NCBI RefSeq assembly: GCF_025370935.1
Contig: NC_133472.1
Location: forward strand, 10,115,479 to 10,179,478
Reading direction: 5' to 3'
DNA length: 64,000 nt
Origin: Choristoneura fumiferana
Lineage: Eukaryota; Arthropoda; Insecta; Lepidoptera; Tortricidae
The notes under the pieces are model-generated. The model had not been told where the DNA came from. It saw only the letters and a program-made list of their open reading frames with translations, and did no database searches. This document shows, piece by piece, positions 1-13,200 of this stretch (positions are counted from its first letter, which is position 1; each line of letters opens with the position of its first letter). Both the position numbers and the translations under genes were made by a program.

Positions 1-336
1 TTATTGAAGTATTGAAAAAAGCACAAAGCGCCGAAAATTCATAACTGTTTATTTTTAACATAAAATGGTTCATACAATTTGAAAGCCTAGTAGGATAAAT
101 GTGACCCGGTAAAATACCGTGTAGAGCGAGCATATTTAAATACTGCTGTCTATTAAGATTTTCATAAGTTCATTCGTTTTGTCTGGCAATGAGATTAATG
201 TTAATTTTACCAGTTATAATTGTTAGATGAATGTATATGTTCAAGGTAGGTATTGAGAGAATTGATAAAAGTTAGTGCATTTACATTTGAGGGTGATCTG
301 TAGATACCCAAGATTGTGCAGTCATTAATTTCAATT

Positions 337-575
337 TTAATACAAGTTGAATTTTCTATTTATTTCATATAATCTAGCGTTTAAGCTGGTATTAACGTAA
401 ACCACCACCCCATCATTTTGGTTCTGATTAAAATTAGTTGCTAAGCAGGAGTAATTGCTGAGGACAGGTAATGGTAAATTGGGGTTAACACGACACTCTG
501 TTAGGATTAGAACATCAACCTCAATTTTCAGTTCCGAGAGACTCAACACAAGATCATCAAAATTGCTATATAGTA
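337..575 (-). pseudogene. LINE endonuclease-domain fragment
   Basis: The minus strand encodes about 75 residues resembling the apurinic-type endonuclease domain of non-LTR retrotransposons. A segment reading VDVLILTECRVN is followed about 25 residues later by QNDGVVVYVN, which matches the LTE(C) strand and the GGVVxYV-like strand of these nucleases. The frame continues upstream of its first methionine to about 575 (NFDDLVLSLSEL) and ends at a stop at 337. No reverse transcriptase follows, so this is a decayed scrap. The family assignment is an inference from motifs; the exact clade (Jockey, CR1 or other) cannot be told. Confidence 0.55.
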
Positions 576-1049
576 CTTAGATACAAAGCTTTATAAAATA
601 TATATTATACATAAAACAAAGCGTAAAAAACCCCCGCACAGAAAAACGAAAGCAAATGTTATATAAATTACCTAATGACTTATCGTTGGACGGATTTCCT
701 AAGGTGCAATAAAGATGACATAGAATTTATATACATTCGTTTCTCATTTTAGCTTAGGTTCTGGCTGCCAAAATCATTTCCGGGCGTGTCCGAGGATATC
801 TAACACTAGTTTCCATTTTTATCGAAAATTATACCACTACCTATTCGTAAAGCGTAGTTTCGACTCGGGGTAAGGCTTAGATATAAAACTGTAAGTTTTT
901 GCAACAGTTTCAGGCTTTCAGGCTCGGGAATGCTATTGGGCAACTTGTCACTAAGTAACAACTTTAAATAGCAAGTACGCAATTGGCATTGTTCACTTTT
1001 TTTACTACTCTTATTTATCTTATTTTTTTAAAATATAGATAATTTCAAG

Positions 1050-1189
1050 GTACAGTCAACGTCATAAATAAGTGATCATTTCTGTACCTTGTCGCTCTCA
1101 GTTGTTACACAATTTCGTATGGCTTTTCAAACATGACGTTAAAGTGACAAGGTACAAAAGTGATCACTTATTAATGATGTTGACTGTAC
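1050..1189. mobile_element. Foldback MITE, 140 bp
   Basis: The two ends are inverted copies of each other over about 44 bp. The left arm begins GTACAGTCAAC and contains AAGTGATCA and GTACCTTGTC; the right arm carries their reverse complements and ends GTTGACTGTAC. It has no coding capacity, as expected of a non-autonomous DNA transposon. No clear target duplication is visible. Confidence 0.8.
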
Positions 1190-2262
1190 TAATTTGAATA
1201 TCTTGGCATAGTTATTTTTTTTTAATAGCTGGTACGACGTCTCGTAAATTACACATCACGGCTGAAATCAAGTGAAAGGTCAAGTAAAATAATATTTAAA
1301 ATAGTATTTTATGCAACTGTATCGTAATAGGGGTTCTTGAAGCACGAGTCATAATAGGGTCACATGAGTGTTTTAAGGCCTAATTACGTACAGTTGCATA
1401 CAATATTTTATCTATATCCATATATTAAATCTTCTATCATGTGTTCAAGAACCATTGAGAAAGACCTGCATTAACGAGAACTAGGTAGGTATGTCTGCCC
1501 CACGAGCTGCGCCCGCTGCGCGCGCGACGACCTGCCAGATTTCTGTATCGTAATGACCATTACGATACAGCCGTGTTCATTATAGAATCTAATGTCGTAA
1601 TGCTGGTCATTATCTATGGTTTTTGAACGCATAATTGAGGATTTACTATATAAGTGTAGATAAATATACATGTAATTGTGTATACAAACTATGATACAAT
1701 TTTATTTTAACTCATGTAGGGGGTATTTCAATAATAATAATAAAGTCATTGATTGCCAAAGAAAATAAGATAGGACTACATATATACACAAATAAAAACT
1801 AAAAACTTTAGCTTTACTACCAAGCCTCATGACATAATAATAAAAATAACATTAAAAATTACCTGCAGTAAATTTAGTAGGTACTTAACGCGATTTTCAG
1901 AATAAACTATTAATATTTTTTCTATATTCGGAACAGTTAAATTACGGCGTCTTTCTGTAAAAATCCATTTCAAAGAACTGAACGATCTTTCTACGTCGGT
2001 AGTTGTAATAGGCGCGAGTACATTAGGGACTTAATCTCTTCAGGTTCATATCATAATGACTTATCTGTTTCATTTATTTAATATTATGTTTTAATGTTTT
2101 TTTTTCAATTAATTACTCATTAGGCAGAATCCTGCAAGAGTAAATTCTGTTTTTTATATCAATACCTACTCTTTGGCTAATGTCAAACATGTATGTGACA
2201 ACTGACTGATATCAATGTCTGCCTGCGACTAGCTAGCTACATAATCTGTGCCTGCGACCTGC
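1190..2262. other. Noncoding stretch, no gene seen
   Basis: AT-rich DNA with short chance frames only. A frame on the minus strand near 1471-1671 shows no recognisable motif. I see no RNA gene or clear repeat here. Confidence 0.5.
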
Positions 2263-2394
2263 GGGGTTACTACGAGTTTCGAAAGTCGAAGTTCGTGTCG
2301 TTCCGTCCCTCTCACTCTCGTATTAAATAATAATAAGCGTCAGCGGGACGGCAAAATACGAAGTTTGAATTTTGCACTTCTTAATACGGGCCCT
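2263..2394. mobile_element. Palindromic element, family P copy 1
   Basis: This is one of six copies in the window of a roughly 130-bp foldback element. Its ends read GGGGYTACTACGA..TTCGAA and its core reads CCCTCTCACTCTCGTATTAAAT. The right end of this copy, GTATTAAG with GGGCCC, is diverged. It has no coding potential. Confidence 0.65.
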
Positions 2395-2986
2395 GCTTGA
2401 CAGATACCATAGATAAACCTAGATCCTTAGGGAATCACCTTTCAGGTAAAGGGTTTTTTTTTTAAATACGAAGGTCAAACTAAGATCAAACATATTTTTG
2501 CCTGTATATTCGAAACCCTAAAGTATTTTCGAATCAGAATAGGACAAAATTGTTCAAAAAACTTATCCCTCGAAATGGTTTTCAAATCAGGGTACATTGG
2601 TAAAATATGAACAATGCCAATTTCAAATTTTAAATAAAGACAAAATTTATTTAAAATTCATCGTTTTACGAAAACAAACGAGTATGAGGCCTGTTAAATG
2701 CATGAGATTACACATGTAAGTGTAGTTGGTAGTATAATAATGGATGTAGACAAATATGTAAATTATAAAGTTGAAACACACGGGGTAAAGGTACGGGGTT
2801 TTGATCCAGACATAGGCAAGAGATTAGTTTAGCAAGTGGGTTAGAGGCACGGAGATGAAAGCGTAGGGTAGGCGTGAGGCCCCAGGGTTCTTATCGTTTG
2901 CACGAATTTCTTGCGTAATAATGTACCTACCGTTTTCCACAAATTGATTTATTTCTGAAACAGTGTTTTATCAGAATCATTATTAA

Positions 2987-3125
2987 GGGGCTGTTTCACC
3001 ACCCATTGATTAATTTTATTTGACGGATAACTGATGCCGTCTCCGTCTATTCGAACAAAACAAACAGAGACGGCATCACATTTATCCGTCAAATAAATTT
3101 AATCAATGGATGGTGAAACAGGGGG
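2987..3125. mobile_element. PIF/Harbinger-type MITE, copy 1
   Basis: The element is almost fully palindromic. It starts GGGGCTGTTTCACCA, contains GATGCCGTCTCCGTCTATTC, and returns through GAGACGGCATCACA to GGTGAAACAGGGGG. It is flanked by the trinucleotide TAA on both sides (2984-2986 and 3126-3128). A TWA duplication of 3 bp is the signature of PIF/Harbinger transposons, so this is probably a deletion derivative mobilised by such a transposase. A second copy lies at 47115-47255. Confidence 0.85.
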
Positions 3126-3547
3126 TAAGTATACTAACCTAAAGCATTCTAAAAGATATTTTCAAAAATCCTGTGAACAGCGAGTTCTTATGTATTTTAC
3201 GACATATATTGTTATCGCAAAGGAAATAATGACTATGGAAAAATTAAAACTAAATGATACGGGACCGGGACTAAGCCTTTCAAATGTTTTTGTTAAAGCT
3301 GCGAATCGAATAATCCTAGTTTCCACTGCAGTCATCAAAGAAAACTCGAAGAGGGTTTTCAAGACTGAATGTACAGAAGCCAGGCATAAAGACAATTTTT
3401 TAAAAGAGTTTGGGCTTTCAATTGCATAAAAAGTGTTTGGTCAGCCGTAATTTCGAGCAAAACCAGTCATAACCAGTCATACGTGTTACATAGAATTTAG
3501 TAAAATATTGTATCTATTGTTATTTTGTACTGAAAATATTGAATAAA

Positions 3548-3571
3548 TTATCTTATCTTATCTTATCTTAT
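3548..3571. repeat. (TTATC)n microsatellite
   Basis: About five units of TTATC directly follow GAATAAA. Such short tandem tails are typical of the 3' ends of some LINEs. The preceding 450 bp, including a 107-codon plus frame from 3106, would then be LINE 3' sequence, but I cannot recognise any domain there. Confidence 0.6.
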
Positions 3572-4883
3572 AATAAAATTAAGTATGTAGGTACCTTTCT
3601 AATCAAACTACCGAAAATATATGCCACGTCTTTACGAAAAAGAGCGTGGTGTAAATTATTTGAACCGTTGCACATAAGTAACGACTAGGTACATATTTTT
3701 ATCATACTGGGTTTGTATTGTACGCGGTTACTCGTACGTTGGACAAAAACATGAACCTTGATTTGGAATCTGTTTTGATTCAATCGTCTGTATCGCTGCC
3801 CGGCAGATACAATAGATAGAAGCTGTAAAACAAAACGATTGGCGAAATATTGTTTTGTGTTCTTTCAATTATACAATAAGCGCACAAATGATAAGCAGTG
3901 CTTGACTGTAATGGTTAACACAAAAATAATAAGTACCTAACGAATTCCATGAAACTTTGTATCTACATTTCAGTAAAGCGTTGTCAACTAAATCAAATAA
4001 TTTTATTTTTACCTCAGCACCTGAAATAGACAGGTTTTGATACTCAAAAAAGCGAACAAAATGCTATTTTACTCAATTTTATAGACTCTTACAGAACATT
4101 AATATTATTTATTATATAAGCGCTCGTTATACCTAAGATTTCTTTACACACTAGTAGTCCTGATAACAATATAGCATTTAATAAAACTGTTCACTCCTAT
4201 GAGTCTTATTTCTTCCCTTTATTATTATAAATAGGTATAGGTATCCTACATACACTGGGATAATTACCTGACTATATATTTCGCAACGTTTTTCTTCAAC
4301 GAAAATCTCATACTAGGTGAATTGCAAGTGTAATTTCGCACGCAATTTCTGAAAAACTCAGATTTGGAAGTTCGGGTTCGAACCTAGGCTGCCACGGATT
4401 TTATCCAACTAAATAGAAAGAAGAGAAAGAAGTAGTCATCATTTTAATTATTCTGTAACTCAAAATCTGTCGCCACTCATCGCCAACTGTTACCTTCCTT
4501 GCACATGCAAGCGAGGGACTGTTCATTGATTGTCTTACTGCTTCCATTTGATCAGTCCACCGAGGATGTCCTTCCACGTGGGAGTGCTTTCGACTCAAGC
4601 CTGAGTGTATAAAGTCTACAACAAATGCTATCGTTCTACGTTCCTTGTATAGATTTGTTACGATATGGACATTGAAAGTGGACTATTGGACATACTAGTT
4701 TACAGCCACATAATTTGCTACCTCATACAAGCCTTTACTTAAATTACAGTTTTCGAATGTGAAATTTTAGTATCGCTCGGAAGTCATTTTTTTCCACTTA
4801 TATAATAGGTAGTTGAATAACACATATTGTATTATGGTTGACATATGTATTTAGGTATTGAGCTCCAATGGCCATGAAAAAAT
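3572..4883. other. Noncoding stretch, no gene seen
   Basis: AT-rich DNA. The segment 3990-4080 resembles the left part of the repeat D family (ACCTCAGCACCTGAAATAG followed by CAGGTTTTG). A tRNA-box-B-like string GGGTTCGAACCT at 4375-4386 stands alone without a convincing A box. Nothing else is supported. Confidence 0.45.
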
Positions 4884-5120
4884 TTATAACAAAAAATTTA
4901 ACCGACTACAAAAAACATGAAAATAATTTTCTCCCAGTCTGAAATCGGTCGGTACCTCAGCACGAGTCAGCAGGAGTAGACCTATAGTCATCTACCACAC
5001 CTACGCAGTTTATATTGGGCTTCAATCACTCGTGCTGGCTCGTGCTGAGGCACCGACTGACTTCATACTGTGAGAAAATTATTTTCATGTTTTTTGTACT
5101 CGGTTAAATTTTTTGATAAG
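4884..5120. mobile_element. Foldback element, about 237 bp
   Basis: The left arm has AATTTAACCGACTAC followed by CATGAAAATAATTTTCTC, and the right arm is its reverse complement. An inner inverted pair (CTCAGCACGAGTCAGCAGGAG and its partner near 5025-5050) extends the hairpin. The inner motif is shared with the element near 45690-45835, so the two are related. Confidence 0.75.
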
Positions 5121-5784
5121 TATAATTTTTTCCCGCTTTTTAGTGTAATTAATCTAATATACAATAGTTTAATATCAACTGCTCGTCACCTTTTACGAAA
5201 GATTGCCTTTTCTGATGCAAAGACGTTCATTAGTGAGGAGTCCTGCTGCTTCACCACTCGTTTTACCATTTGCATTACGAGGAGCATAAATTCAAAGTAA
5301 TTAAAGTTATTTAAAGTAATTAAAATTCAACCCGTGAAATACTTGTTATTGAGTAGTAACTCCGATGGTCAACTGTGGTCTTCATCATCAGTTCCACTTC
5401 ACCAAATGATGATTTTCAAGAGCAAATGCACGAGTTACTACTAAATACATATATCTAATTTACTTACTATAGGTGTCCCTACAACATTTGAAGAGTTCCC
5501 TCGATTTCCTTAAGATCCTATCATCAGATCCGGATTTAGTGATTATGGGACCTAAGTGGAACATTCCTAGACGAACGCAAAAAAAATTCTAATCGGTTCA
5601 TAAATGACGGAGTTCTGAGGTAAAAAACATTAAAAAAAACAAATTGATAACCTCCTTTTTTGAAGTAGGTTAAAAAAACAAAAAATAGCGTCAAAAAATA
5701 TAGCTTCCTAAATCTATATTTTAAGTCTTGGCGTCTGATGTATTTAGCACATTTTATAAGCTATTTCTATCGAATTGTTGGTTT

Positions 5785-5861
5785 AGCCCTCTCATTCTAA
5801 GAAAAGGCCTGTGCCCAGCAGTGGGACGTCTATAGGCTGGGGATGATGATAATGATGATAA
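5785..5861 (+). mobile_element. SINE A tail fragment
   Basis: Only the 3' part of SINE A is present. It comprises AGCCCTCTCATTCT, AGGCCTGTGCCCAGCAGTGG and a (GATGAT)-rich tail. The full-length relative is at 37786-38104. Confidence 0.8.
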
Positions 5862-6514
5862 CTCGGTTTTTAAACAGTTCAATGCGCTTAGGTACTAGGC
5901 CTGCCTGATAGAATGTCTGTGGTTAGTAACCTTAGTAACTTACCTACCTATCTATAAATAACTTAGGCTTAATTATCGAACACCTGGCTGAGCGAGCTTC
6001 ACTCGTCCTAGCAGTGGGAGCCAGATGGGTCGATTCCTTGCCACGTGCACGAAAGCATTTTTAGAAAAATAATATCGGTATGTAGCTAGCTGGACATCTG
6101 GATTAACATATATGTTTCTACTTTTTATCCCGATATTCTGATTTTATATCTCAAAATTTCACCAGCTCCAATTATTTTTAACCACTTTACGTGTTGGTAA
6201 GAAAGAATCTTAACTTTGTCTCCGTAGTTAATGTAGGTACGAGTAATAAAATAAATACCCATGCATAATTCATATAGTAGAAAAAACACATAAATATATA
6301 GAGCAGAATAAGCTTTCTGATTGATTTGTATCATCCTTTGTAATCTAATTATTCTAAGCAAATAAAGAATTAGGTATTATTATTATTATCTGTATTTATT
6401 TTCATTCTTAGATTTTATTATTATAATTACAGCTTCCTAGCTAAAATACTGTTAAACTACGAAACCATAAAATGCTTTACTAGATTATTTTTCAATTAAT
6501 TGTAAAATTTTATT

Positions 6515-7490
6515 TTCACCTCAGCACCTCAAACAGGCAGGTTTTGCTACGAGAAATCAGTGAGCAAAATATTTTGCTCACTCCGTGAGACAAAGTAACT
6601 TTTTAATTTTTTTTTTAAATGCCGAGTACCTACAGTCGACGGGTCTACTCACTGAATTCTTAATATTTGAACTTTACTTTGATCTGTTATTTCACTTTAA
6701 CACGAAAAAAGCGAGAGATAGGATCAAATGTGCTGATTACAATCTTAAATTCAATTTTTGATTATTAAAAATATATCGATGCCTAATAAATTACATGACA
6801 ACGAAACATTTCCAAAATGTAAAATTTCCCGATCTTTTAATAAAGTATGCAACCTCGTTGAACGAAAGCCACTTCTCTTGTTTTTTTTTATAAAATAATT
6901 CCGTATACTGCCTCTACAGTTGGAATAAATATTTGTTAAATTGAATGATTTTTTAACAAATCTATTTATGTCTATGTAAAAGAAATCTTAATTAAATTCA
7001 TATTTAAATGTTTAATAACATTTATAATAAATTATACGTTAATTGTTAAACCTTTTTAATGACCCCAAGATGAGATTTTTTGCAGTAAGTATTAAAAAAA
7101 TAAGTGTGACATATAGCACAAGAAGTTCTAAGTTCAAATTACAATGCATGTTATGACTGTATGAGTATGAGATTTGTATTGTATCTACTGGACACTTTTT
7201 TATGGTTTTAAATGTGATTATTACATTTGTTTCTTAATAATCGGATTATATTTTAAAAAAGTGTTTGTTTTGTGAACAGGTAGGTATATGTGGTTTTATT
7301 CTTAATTTAAATGATGTTCTCGCTGCTGAGGTGAAAAATTGTATGTGTCACACGAATCCAAAGTTTTTTTGCATCTTGTGTGTTTGAATCCCTTGCTGCT
7401 CTCAGGATTCTAACCTAGAATCAATTCAATTATAGAATCCTTCGCTTACTCGGGATTCGAAATCAACACTCGCAACAAAAAACAGCATGT
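6515..7490 (+). repeat. Dispersed repeat D, copy 1 (about 1 kb)
   Basis: This block is collinear with 47447-48560 in the same orientation. It begins ACCTCAGCACCTCAAACAGG, has CACTCCGTGAGACAAAGTAA and GTATGCAACCTCGTTG inside, and ends TCCTTCGCTTACTCGGGATT then ATCAACACTCG. It carries no open frame of note and no inverted ends that I can see, so its transposon class is unknown. A further right-end fragment lies at 41415-41620. Confidence 0.75.
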
Positions 7491-7857
7491 TGTACAAATA
7501 ACTATTTTAGATGACTAGAAATAACGTAAATATATAGTTAACTAAGTAATTGAGTTGGTAAAGAAATTATGCAGCTATAGCTTGTGGAGCCGTATGAGGA
7601 ACTAGTCTCTAAACTAGGTAATGAAAGTATAATTTCTTGTATGTTTTATTATTTCATCAATTTATTTATAATATTTCATTCATACACGATAAAAATCATA
7701 GGAATCCCTTATACTCGTACAGAGATTCCATCCTTGCACAATTTGTTCCCTCAAATTCAATTCCTTTCTTGCCATTTTCAGTTCTTGTCTCGAATCTAAA
7801 TTAGCATGAAATTTTTTATATAGAGAAATGGCATAAATGGATTTTTTCCTTATAAAT

Positions 7858-8040
7858 TGCGTAAATACCGTAATAGAGGCAGACCGAAGAGGAGATGGAG
7901 GGACGACTTAGATGCCTATAATGTGGGATGGCGGGAGCTCGCCTTTGATAGACAGGAGTGGAGCAAGAGAGGAGAGGCCTTTGCACAGCAGTTGGACACA
8001 AAAATAGGCTAATAAAAAAAAATAAAAAAAAATGCGTAAA
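7858..8040 (+). pseudogene. LINE 3' end, RTE-like reverse transcriptase C-terminus
   Basis: Codons 7869-8012 encode 47 residues beginning RNRGRPKRRWRDDLDAY and ending GEAFAQQLDTKIG before a TAA stop. RGRPxxRWxDDL and GEAFAQQ(W/L)D are the conserved C-terminal motifs of the RTE-like endonuclease/reverse transcriptases common in moths. An A-rich tail follows. The octamer TGCGTAAA occurs just before (7858-7865) and just after (8033-8040), so the piece is a severely 5'-truncated insertion of about 167 bp. It has no function of its own. Confidence 0.8.
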
Positions 8041-8620
8041 GCTAACTAGTTACTAACTAAAACCGTCAAGGATGAATTCTCTTTGCAAATAGGGGCAGAA
8101 ATGTTAAAACTTTGGTACCACAGTGATCAGGGGTGTTTTTTTAGTAAAAGTAGGTACCATTCTTAAGCAGGTGGTGGAATCTGCGTGTTGCTACAAACCT
8201 ACCATGACACTAAGCCTATCATTTTCTCCTACACTACTCATATTCCAGTTTCAACACAGCTTTCCTGTATTTTCGAATGCTGCCTTTAATTTCACATAAG
8301 AACCTAGGTACTCCGCAGTCATACGAGCAAGACAGCGTTCTGTGAGAGATATAGATATGTTTTACCCGTCCTCCTCCGCTTTACCTTAAAAATCCGATGA
8401 CATCAAAGAGTGAACTCTTTCTCTTTGCTGCCGTCGAGACTTTATGTTACACAGACTGAACTACACTATGTGTCGCATAGATGTAGCCGTCTTGCCCGTA
8501 CACCTTGCAGAGTAGCAAGGTAAAATTTTGTTCATTTATACAAACTATCGCCCGACTCACTTAATTTCTTGTTACCAATACTTTAATAAATTTGCCTTTA
8601 AGCTACACACTATTTTTTAT

Positions 8621-8757
8621 GTACAGTGAGCAGCAGAAGTAGACGAGTGGTTGTGGTGTTCAAAATTATCTAAACACTCTTATGACCTTGGCAGTAGAGT
8701 CGTGTGTAGATCGTTTAAGCACCGTAACCGCACATCCACTTCTGCTGCTGACTGTTC
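8621..8757. mobile_element. Foldback MITE, about 137 bp
   Basis: The left end ACAGTGAGCAGCAGAAGT is mirrored by ACTTCTGCTGCTGACTGT on the right. Weaker pairing continues inward through GTGGTTGTGGTG and its partner. There is no coding capacity. Confidence 0.75.
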
Positions 8758-9567
8758 TTAAATCTTAAGCCTTAGTTAAAATTATAGTATAAAGAAGTTA
8801 TACATTCACAACAGCCTCTTGTTAAAATGCCTATGAACACAATTAGTGATTTAAAACGATAAAGATAACAGAAGGTACTTATTAGTATTATTATCAAAAC
8901 ACCTTATAACAATCACTTATTACTAACCATTTCCGAGTAAGCTATATAAAGATAACTTATAATAAACCTAATTGATTAATATCATCATTTTCATAACAGC
9001 AGGTTTAAAAGGGCACCAAAGATTACAAACAACAATATTTAACTTACATTTTTACTGCTAAGTTCATACCGCATTTTAACACAGTGTGAACACGTTATTA
9101 CATAGGGTACAACTACAACTTATTAAATTATATAGACACAGCTCGGGAAGCCATCTTAAAGATATCACGACAATAATATATTTTTAAGCCATTTTTTTTG
9201 CGGTTTAATAGAAGGATCTTGAATGATTTAAACTCAGTGAAGTTTACCCAGGTGCTAAAACCAGCACTGTACCCAGTGTCCAAAGGCGTCGCCTCTAGAG
9301 GGCAGGGAGGGGCAGCTGTCCCCCCCCACCCCTAGAGATTCTAAAAAAGTATACTTTCTCATTCTCAATATCAACTTCCCCATTTCTAGGACATAGTTTG
9401 TAATAGATTAGTATCCATCTAAATAATTCATAAACAACTTACATTATACCTATTATACAAGACGTCTTCAAACTCTACCGGAACATTTCAGGAGATTATT
9501 GGGTTAGTATAACTGAAAGCCCCTACCAATAATGTGCGAGGATGTGTGGCGAGGGATGTGCTTTTTA
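8758..9567. other. Noncoding stretch, no gene seen
   Basis: AT-rich DNA without recognisable coding or RNA signals. A GC-rich patch at 9290-9335 includes a C8 run. Confidence 0.45.
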
Positions 9568-9672
9568 TTAACCAATAAAAGCGCTTCATTTACACATGCT
9601 CAGACAGCACATCTTTGATGGAAACAGCTGAGCGTAGCGAGGCGAGGTAAATCAAGCGTTGCTATTGGTTAA
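9568..9672. mobile_element. Foldback MITE with TTAA ends, 105 bp
   Basis: The left end TTAACCAATAAAAGCG pairs with CGTTGCTATTGGTTAA on the right with few mismatches over 26 bp. The terminal TTAA could be part of the inverted repeat or a target duplication. A short plus-strand open frame starts exactly at its right edge and is probably spurious. Confidence 0.65.
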
Positions 9673-10029
9673 TGCAAAACATATTTTATATTCCTCACAA
9701 CAAAATATCTTCGGACATCACTGGTGGCAACGATGCTTTAAGGTTTTACATTACAATTTTTGACTTTTTTGTAGTCACGCCCCTGACGCAGTATACTTTG
9801 AACCTCATACATAATAATCAACCTCTATACGTGGACGGCTGGGAACCTTTGCTAAGTATAATTAAAAAGTCCAAAAAAAACAATATATCTCATGAAATCA
9901 ATCACCTGCTGAATTTAATACTGGAAGAATTTTAAGACATCTTGTACAGGCAGGTAATTCAGTTTTGTATTTAACAATTTTCAAGTTTTAAAATTTATAA
10001 TAGTGACGCTAATACTGCATACAGATGTA

Positions 10030-10162
10030 CTGAATAATATTTTTTCATCGTATTGTCGGATAAGTTCGTATTTATCTTGCTATCTCAATTAGTTTCAGTA
10101 AATTTTAGTAAGTTAGTTGAGAAAGCCAAATGAAAACGAATACGACGGCAAAACATTATTCA
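10030..10162. mobile_element. Foldback MITE family E, copy 1
   Basis: It begins TGAATAATATTTTTTCATCG and ends with the inverse, CGACGGCAAAACATTATTCA. The interior carries TTCGTATTTATCTTGCTATC. A second copy lies at 50550-50701 with the same order of motifs. It sits about 130 bp downstream of the kynurenine formamidase stop codon and may form part of its 3' untranslated region. Confidence 0.75.
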
Positions 10163-10290
10163 CTACAATCTGAACACAAGCTACAAAATTAATACAAATA
10201 TAATGTTAGGTATATTACGAATAAAAAGGCCCTTACAAAATATTGTGCAATACTTTCTAGTGTAGGTACACTAGACTATCGTACGGGGCA

Positions 10291-13200
10291 TTACAGATGC
10301 TTTCTAATATCGTGAACGAGCAAATTCTTCAAGTAATTGTTGTCTTTAGCAAAGCATTCAACGATGTCAAAGTGGTCCATGTCGTCTTTGATTTCTAGGT
10401 ACATATTTTGCATGAGGCAGTGATTGTGCAGCAGCTCATAGAACTCTCTAGATTGTTTTTTAAACGTAGGACTATCGTTCTGTGCAGCCAGGATGTACAG
10501 CCTTATCCTACTGGTTTGTAGGTGTGAGTAGGAGTCGAATTGTGGGGAGAGAGGGATTGCCCACTCCGATGGTAGCTGGACGGCTTCGTTGACGCTTGTG
10601 TGGACGACATCGCGAAGATCGTAGACTCCTGAGACGAGGAAGGCGCCTTGGAGGCGGTTCGAGCCGGGTGTGTTGTCAAGGAAGTCAGCGCCGGCCAGGA
10701 GTTTCGCCACCAAGTGGGCGCCAGCTGAATGGCCCGCGAAGTATACCCCCCTGCCAACATAATAAATATTTGATAATATGAAAAAACAATCTTAGCGTCA
10801 ATTAGACGAAGTGCACAATAAATCTGGATAGTAATTGAGTTACGATTTGATACCGTTGATATACAGCAGAATCAATACACATTACATATACAATCAATTT
10901 ATTTCAAAAATATTCTGGGTCACGTATACGACGTTAGATACCTCTAAATAAATTTAATGCCCAGTTTTTTGGTCACCATTATTTTTATATTGGCACTCGT
11001 AAAGCATGCACTTAAGGGTATTCCAGAGGACGACAGGTCTTTAAGTATTCAGTACCACTACCATGAGTTTACAGTGATCGTACTCGATAGCGACGGCGTA
11101 AATTATTTGTAGAGGCGCTGTACAATTCTCCATACAAATAATTTACCTCGTCGCTATCGAGTACGGTCACTGTAAACTCATGGTAGTGGTACTGAATAAT
11201 AACTACAAATTAGCTTAATAATGCATTATGTAAGAAGGATAAGCGTGTGAGCGTCGCTCGAACGTATCTGTATTTATTTTATTTATATTTTCTAGTCTTG
11301 AAAAATAAAAAGCATTACTATATTATTATTATATTACGCCTGGTATTTGAAATAAAGCAAGAATTAACAGCGAGGGCTTGAAATACGCGGATCAAAAATA
11401 TTTTTATAGCAATACAATTTGTTATTTTCAATACCATTACACATACATCGCCGCACACATTATGTACTGAAAAGGCACATTTTTAGGATTCCGTAGTCAA
11501 CTAGGAACCCTTGTAGTTTCGCCATGTCTGTCCGTCAGTCCGTCCGCGCCTAAGCTCAGAGTCCGTTATGAAAGCTGTAATTTGGCATGAAGGGCATAAT
11601 TAGGTACCGTTTGTGGCCACTATACCATTTATATTTATTGATTAAACATTCGTTTGAAATAAATTTATAGTAATAAATCATTGTAAACTTTATTCGTTTC
11701 AGTATAAACTTTTGAAAACTCACTAAGCATATTATTAATACTATAACTTTTGATATATGCCTGCAAATGTCAAATGGCGAAACAAGGGCTTAAGGTGGCG
11801 AATCGGTAAGTATTATCAGGCACGCCGACAAAATGATATTTTTTTATGGTACCTCCCATCTTAGACGTCTGTAAAGTGGGGGTATTTTTATTTTGCAAAT
11901 TTTCATTAAAATCGAGCATCCCCCCCTCCTAAATTTAAAGTGTTCAGTGGAAAAATTTGTCAAACAATCAGAATGGTAGTAAATATATCAAATTTACAAG
12001 GAAAATTATAGCGGCTAAGATTGCTGGAGAATTATTAATAGTAGATTAAGAGCAGCCTAACATAACATCATAACACCTAAACTTGGAAGATTCCGTACAC
12101 AATACGAAATCCATAGAAAAATATTACTTGATTTTTTCGTATTGGCTACGGAACCCTATCCTGGGCGTGTGCGACACGCTCATTGCCGGATCTAGCAGAG
12201 GATCGTGGGTTCAAACCCCGGCTCGCACCTCTGAGTTTTTCGAAATTCATGTGCGAAATTACATTCGAAATTTATCACGAGCTTTATGGTGTAGGAAAAC
12301 ATCGTGAGGAAACCCGCACAACCCTGCGAAGCAATTCAATGGTGTGTGTGTGAAGTTCCCAATCGGCACTAGGCCCGCGTGGGAACTACGGCCAAAGCCC
12401 TCTCATTCTGAGGGGAGGCCTGTGCCCAGCAGTGGGACGTATGTAGGCTGGGATGATGATGATTATTTTGTTAAGTAAAAACATAATATTTAAAAACAAA
12501 AAAAACACAATATGTATTTTCTCGAGTTTAACAAAATGTTAGATGTGCTCTTTCGCATTTCGACAGCAGAATAACTGTCACCAAAAGTTGATTTAAATAG
12601 TAGATTGTTCAACGAGGGACTAAAACAAGACATAATAACACGAGATGTTTAGCCACCCAAGCAGAGGTACTTTTCACTTTGAATGCGAGAAAAAAAAACG
12701 ACGTTCTGTTCAAAATTACAATAAGTATTACTTTTTAAGAACTTATGCTCAATAGGTACGACTAATGGACATTTGTTCAAAATTCAAATAACAAAAAAAT
12801 TTGTTCCTCGGTTTTTTTTTTCTTTAGTGTTTTTTCGTAAAGTGTCGCTTTAAATGCATATTTAGCCAACAGAACTATTTTAATTGGAATACCTATGCAT
12901 AATAAAATGAATTCATCCTTAATATTAGAATCATATTCGTAATCATTAATTGTTTCAAGAAATTAAATCGTGTTTTCTAAGTAGGTATTTTTGGACAGTT
13001 GGCATTTTGAGGTTATTTCCAAGCCCTAAAAATTGTCTATACTTACACAGTCACTGAAAATGGCGATAATCCTCCATTCACAAACATCATGCTTGGCTGT
13101 TTAGGAGTTTTCAAAGTGAATTATTAAAAAATACTTTAATCCCTAGAGATTAATGAGGAGCTCTAGTCCCGATATGCAGAGACTAAAGTAACATTTTAAG

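Noticed and set aside
3106..3429. 107-codon plus frame
   Set aside because: The start lies inside a Harbinger-type MITE; no family motif. It might be LINE 3' sequence, but this cannot be shown.
5965..6045. tRNA-like boxes (TGGCTGAGCGAG and GGGTCGATTCC)
   Set aside because: Spacing is loose and no SINE body or stem is visible; too weak to call.
7816..8001. Minus-strand frame overlapping the LINE remnant
   Set aside because: It is the shadow of the plus-strand RGRPKRRWRDDL reading frame.
9672..9935. 87-codon plus-strand frame with an ordinary-looking composition
   Set aside because: Its ATG lies on the edge of a foldback MITE, it is very AT-rich in codon use, and no motif or splice context supports it.
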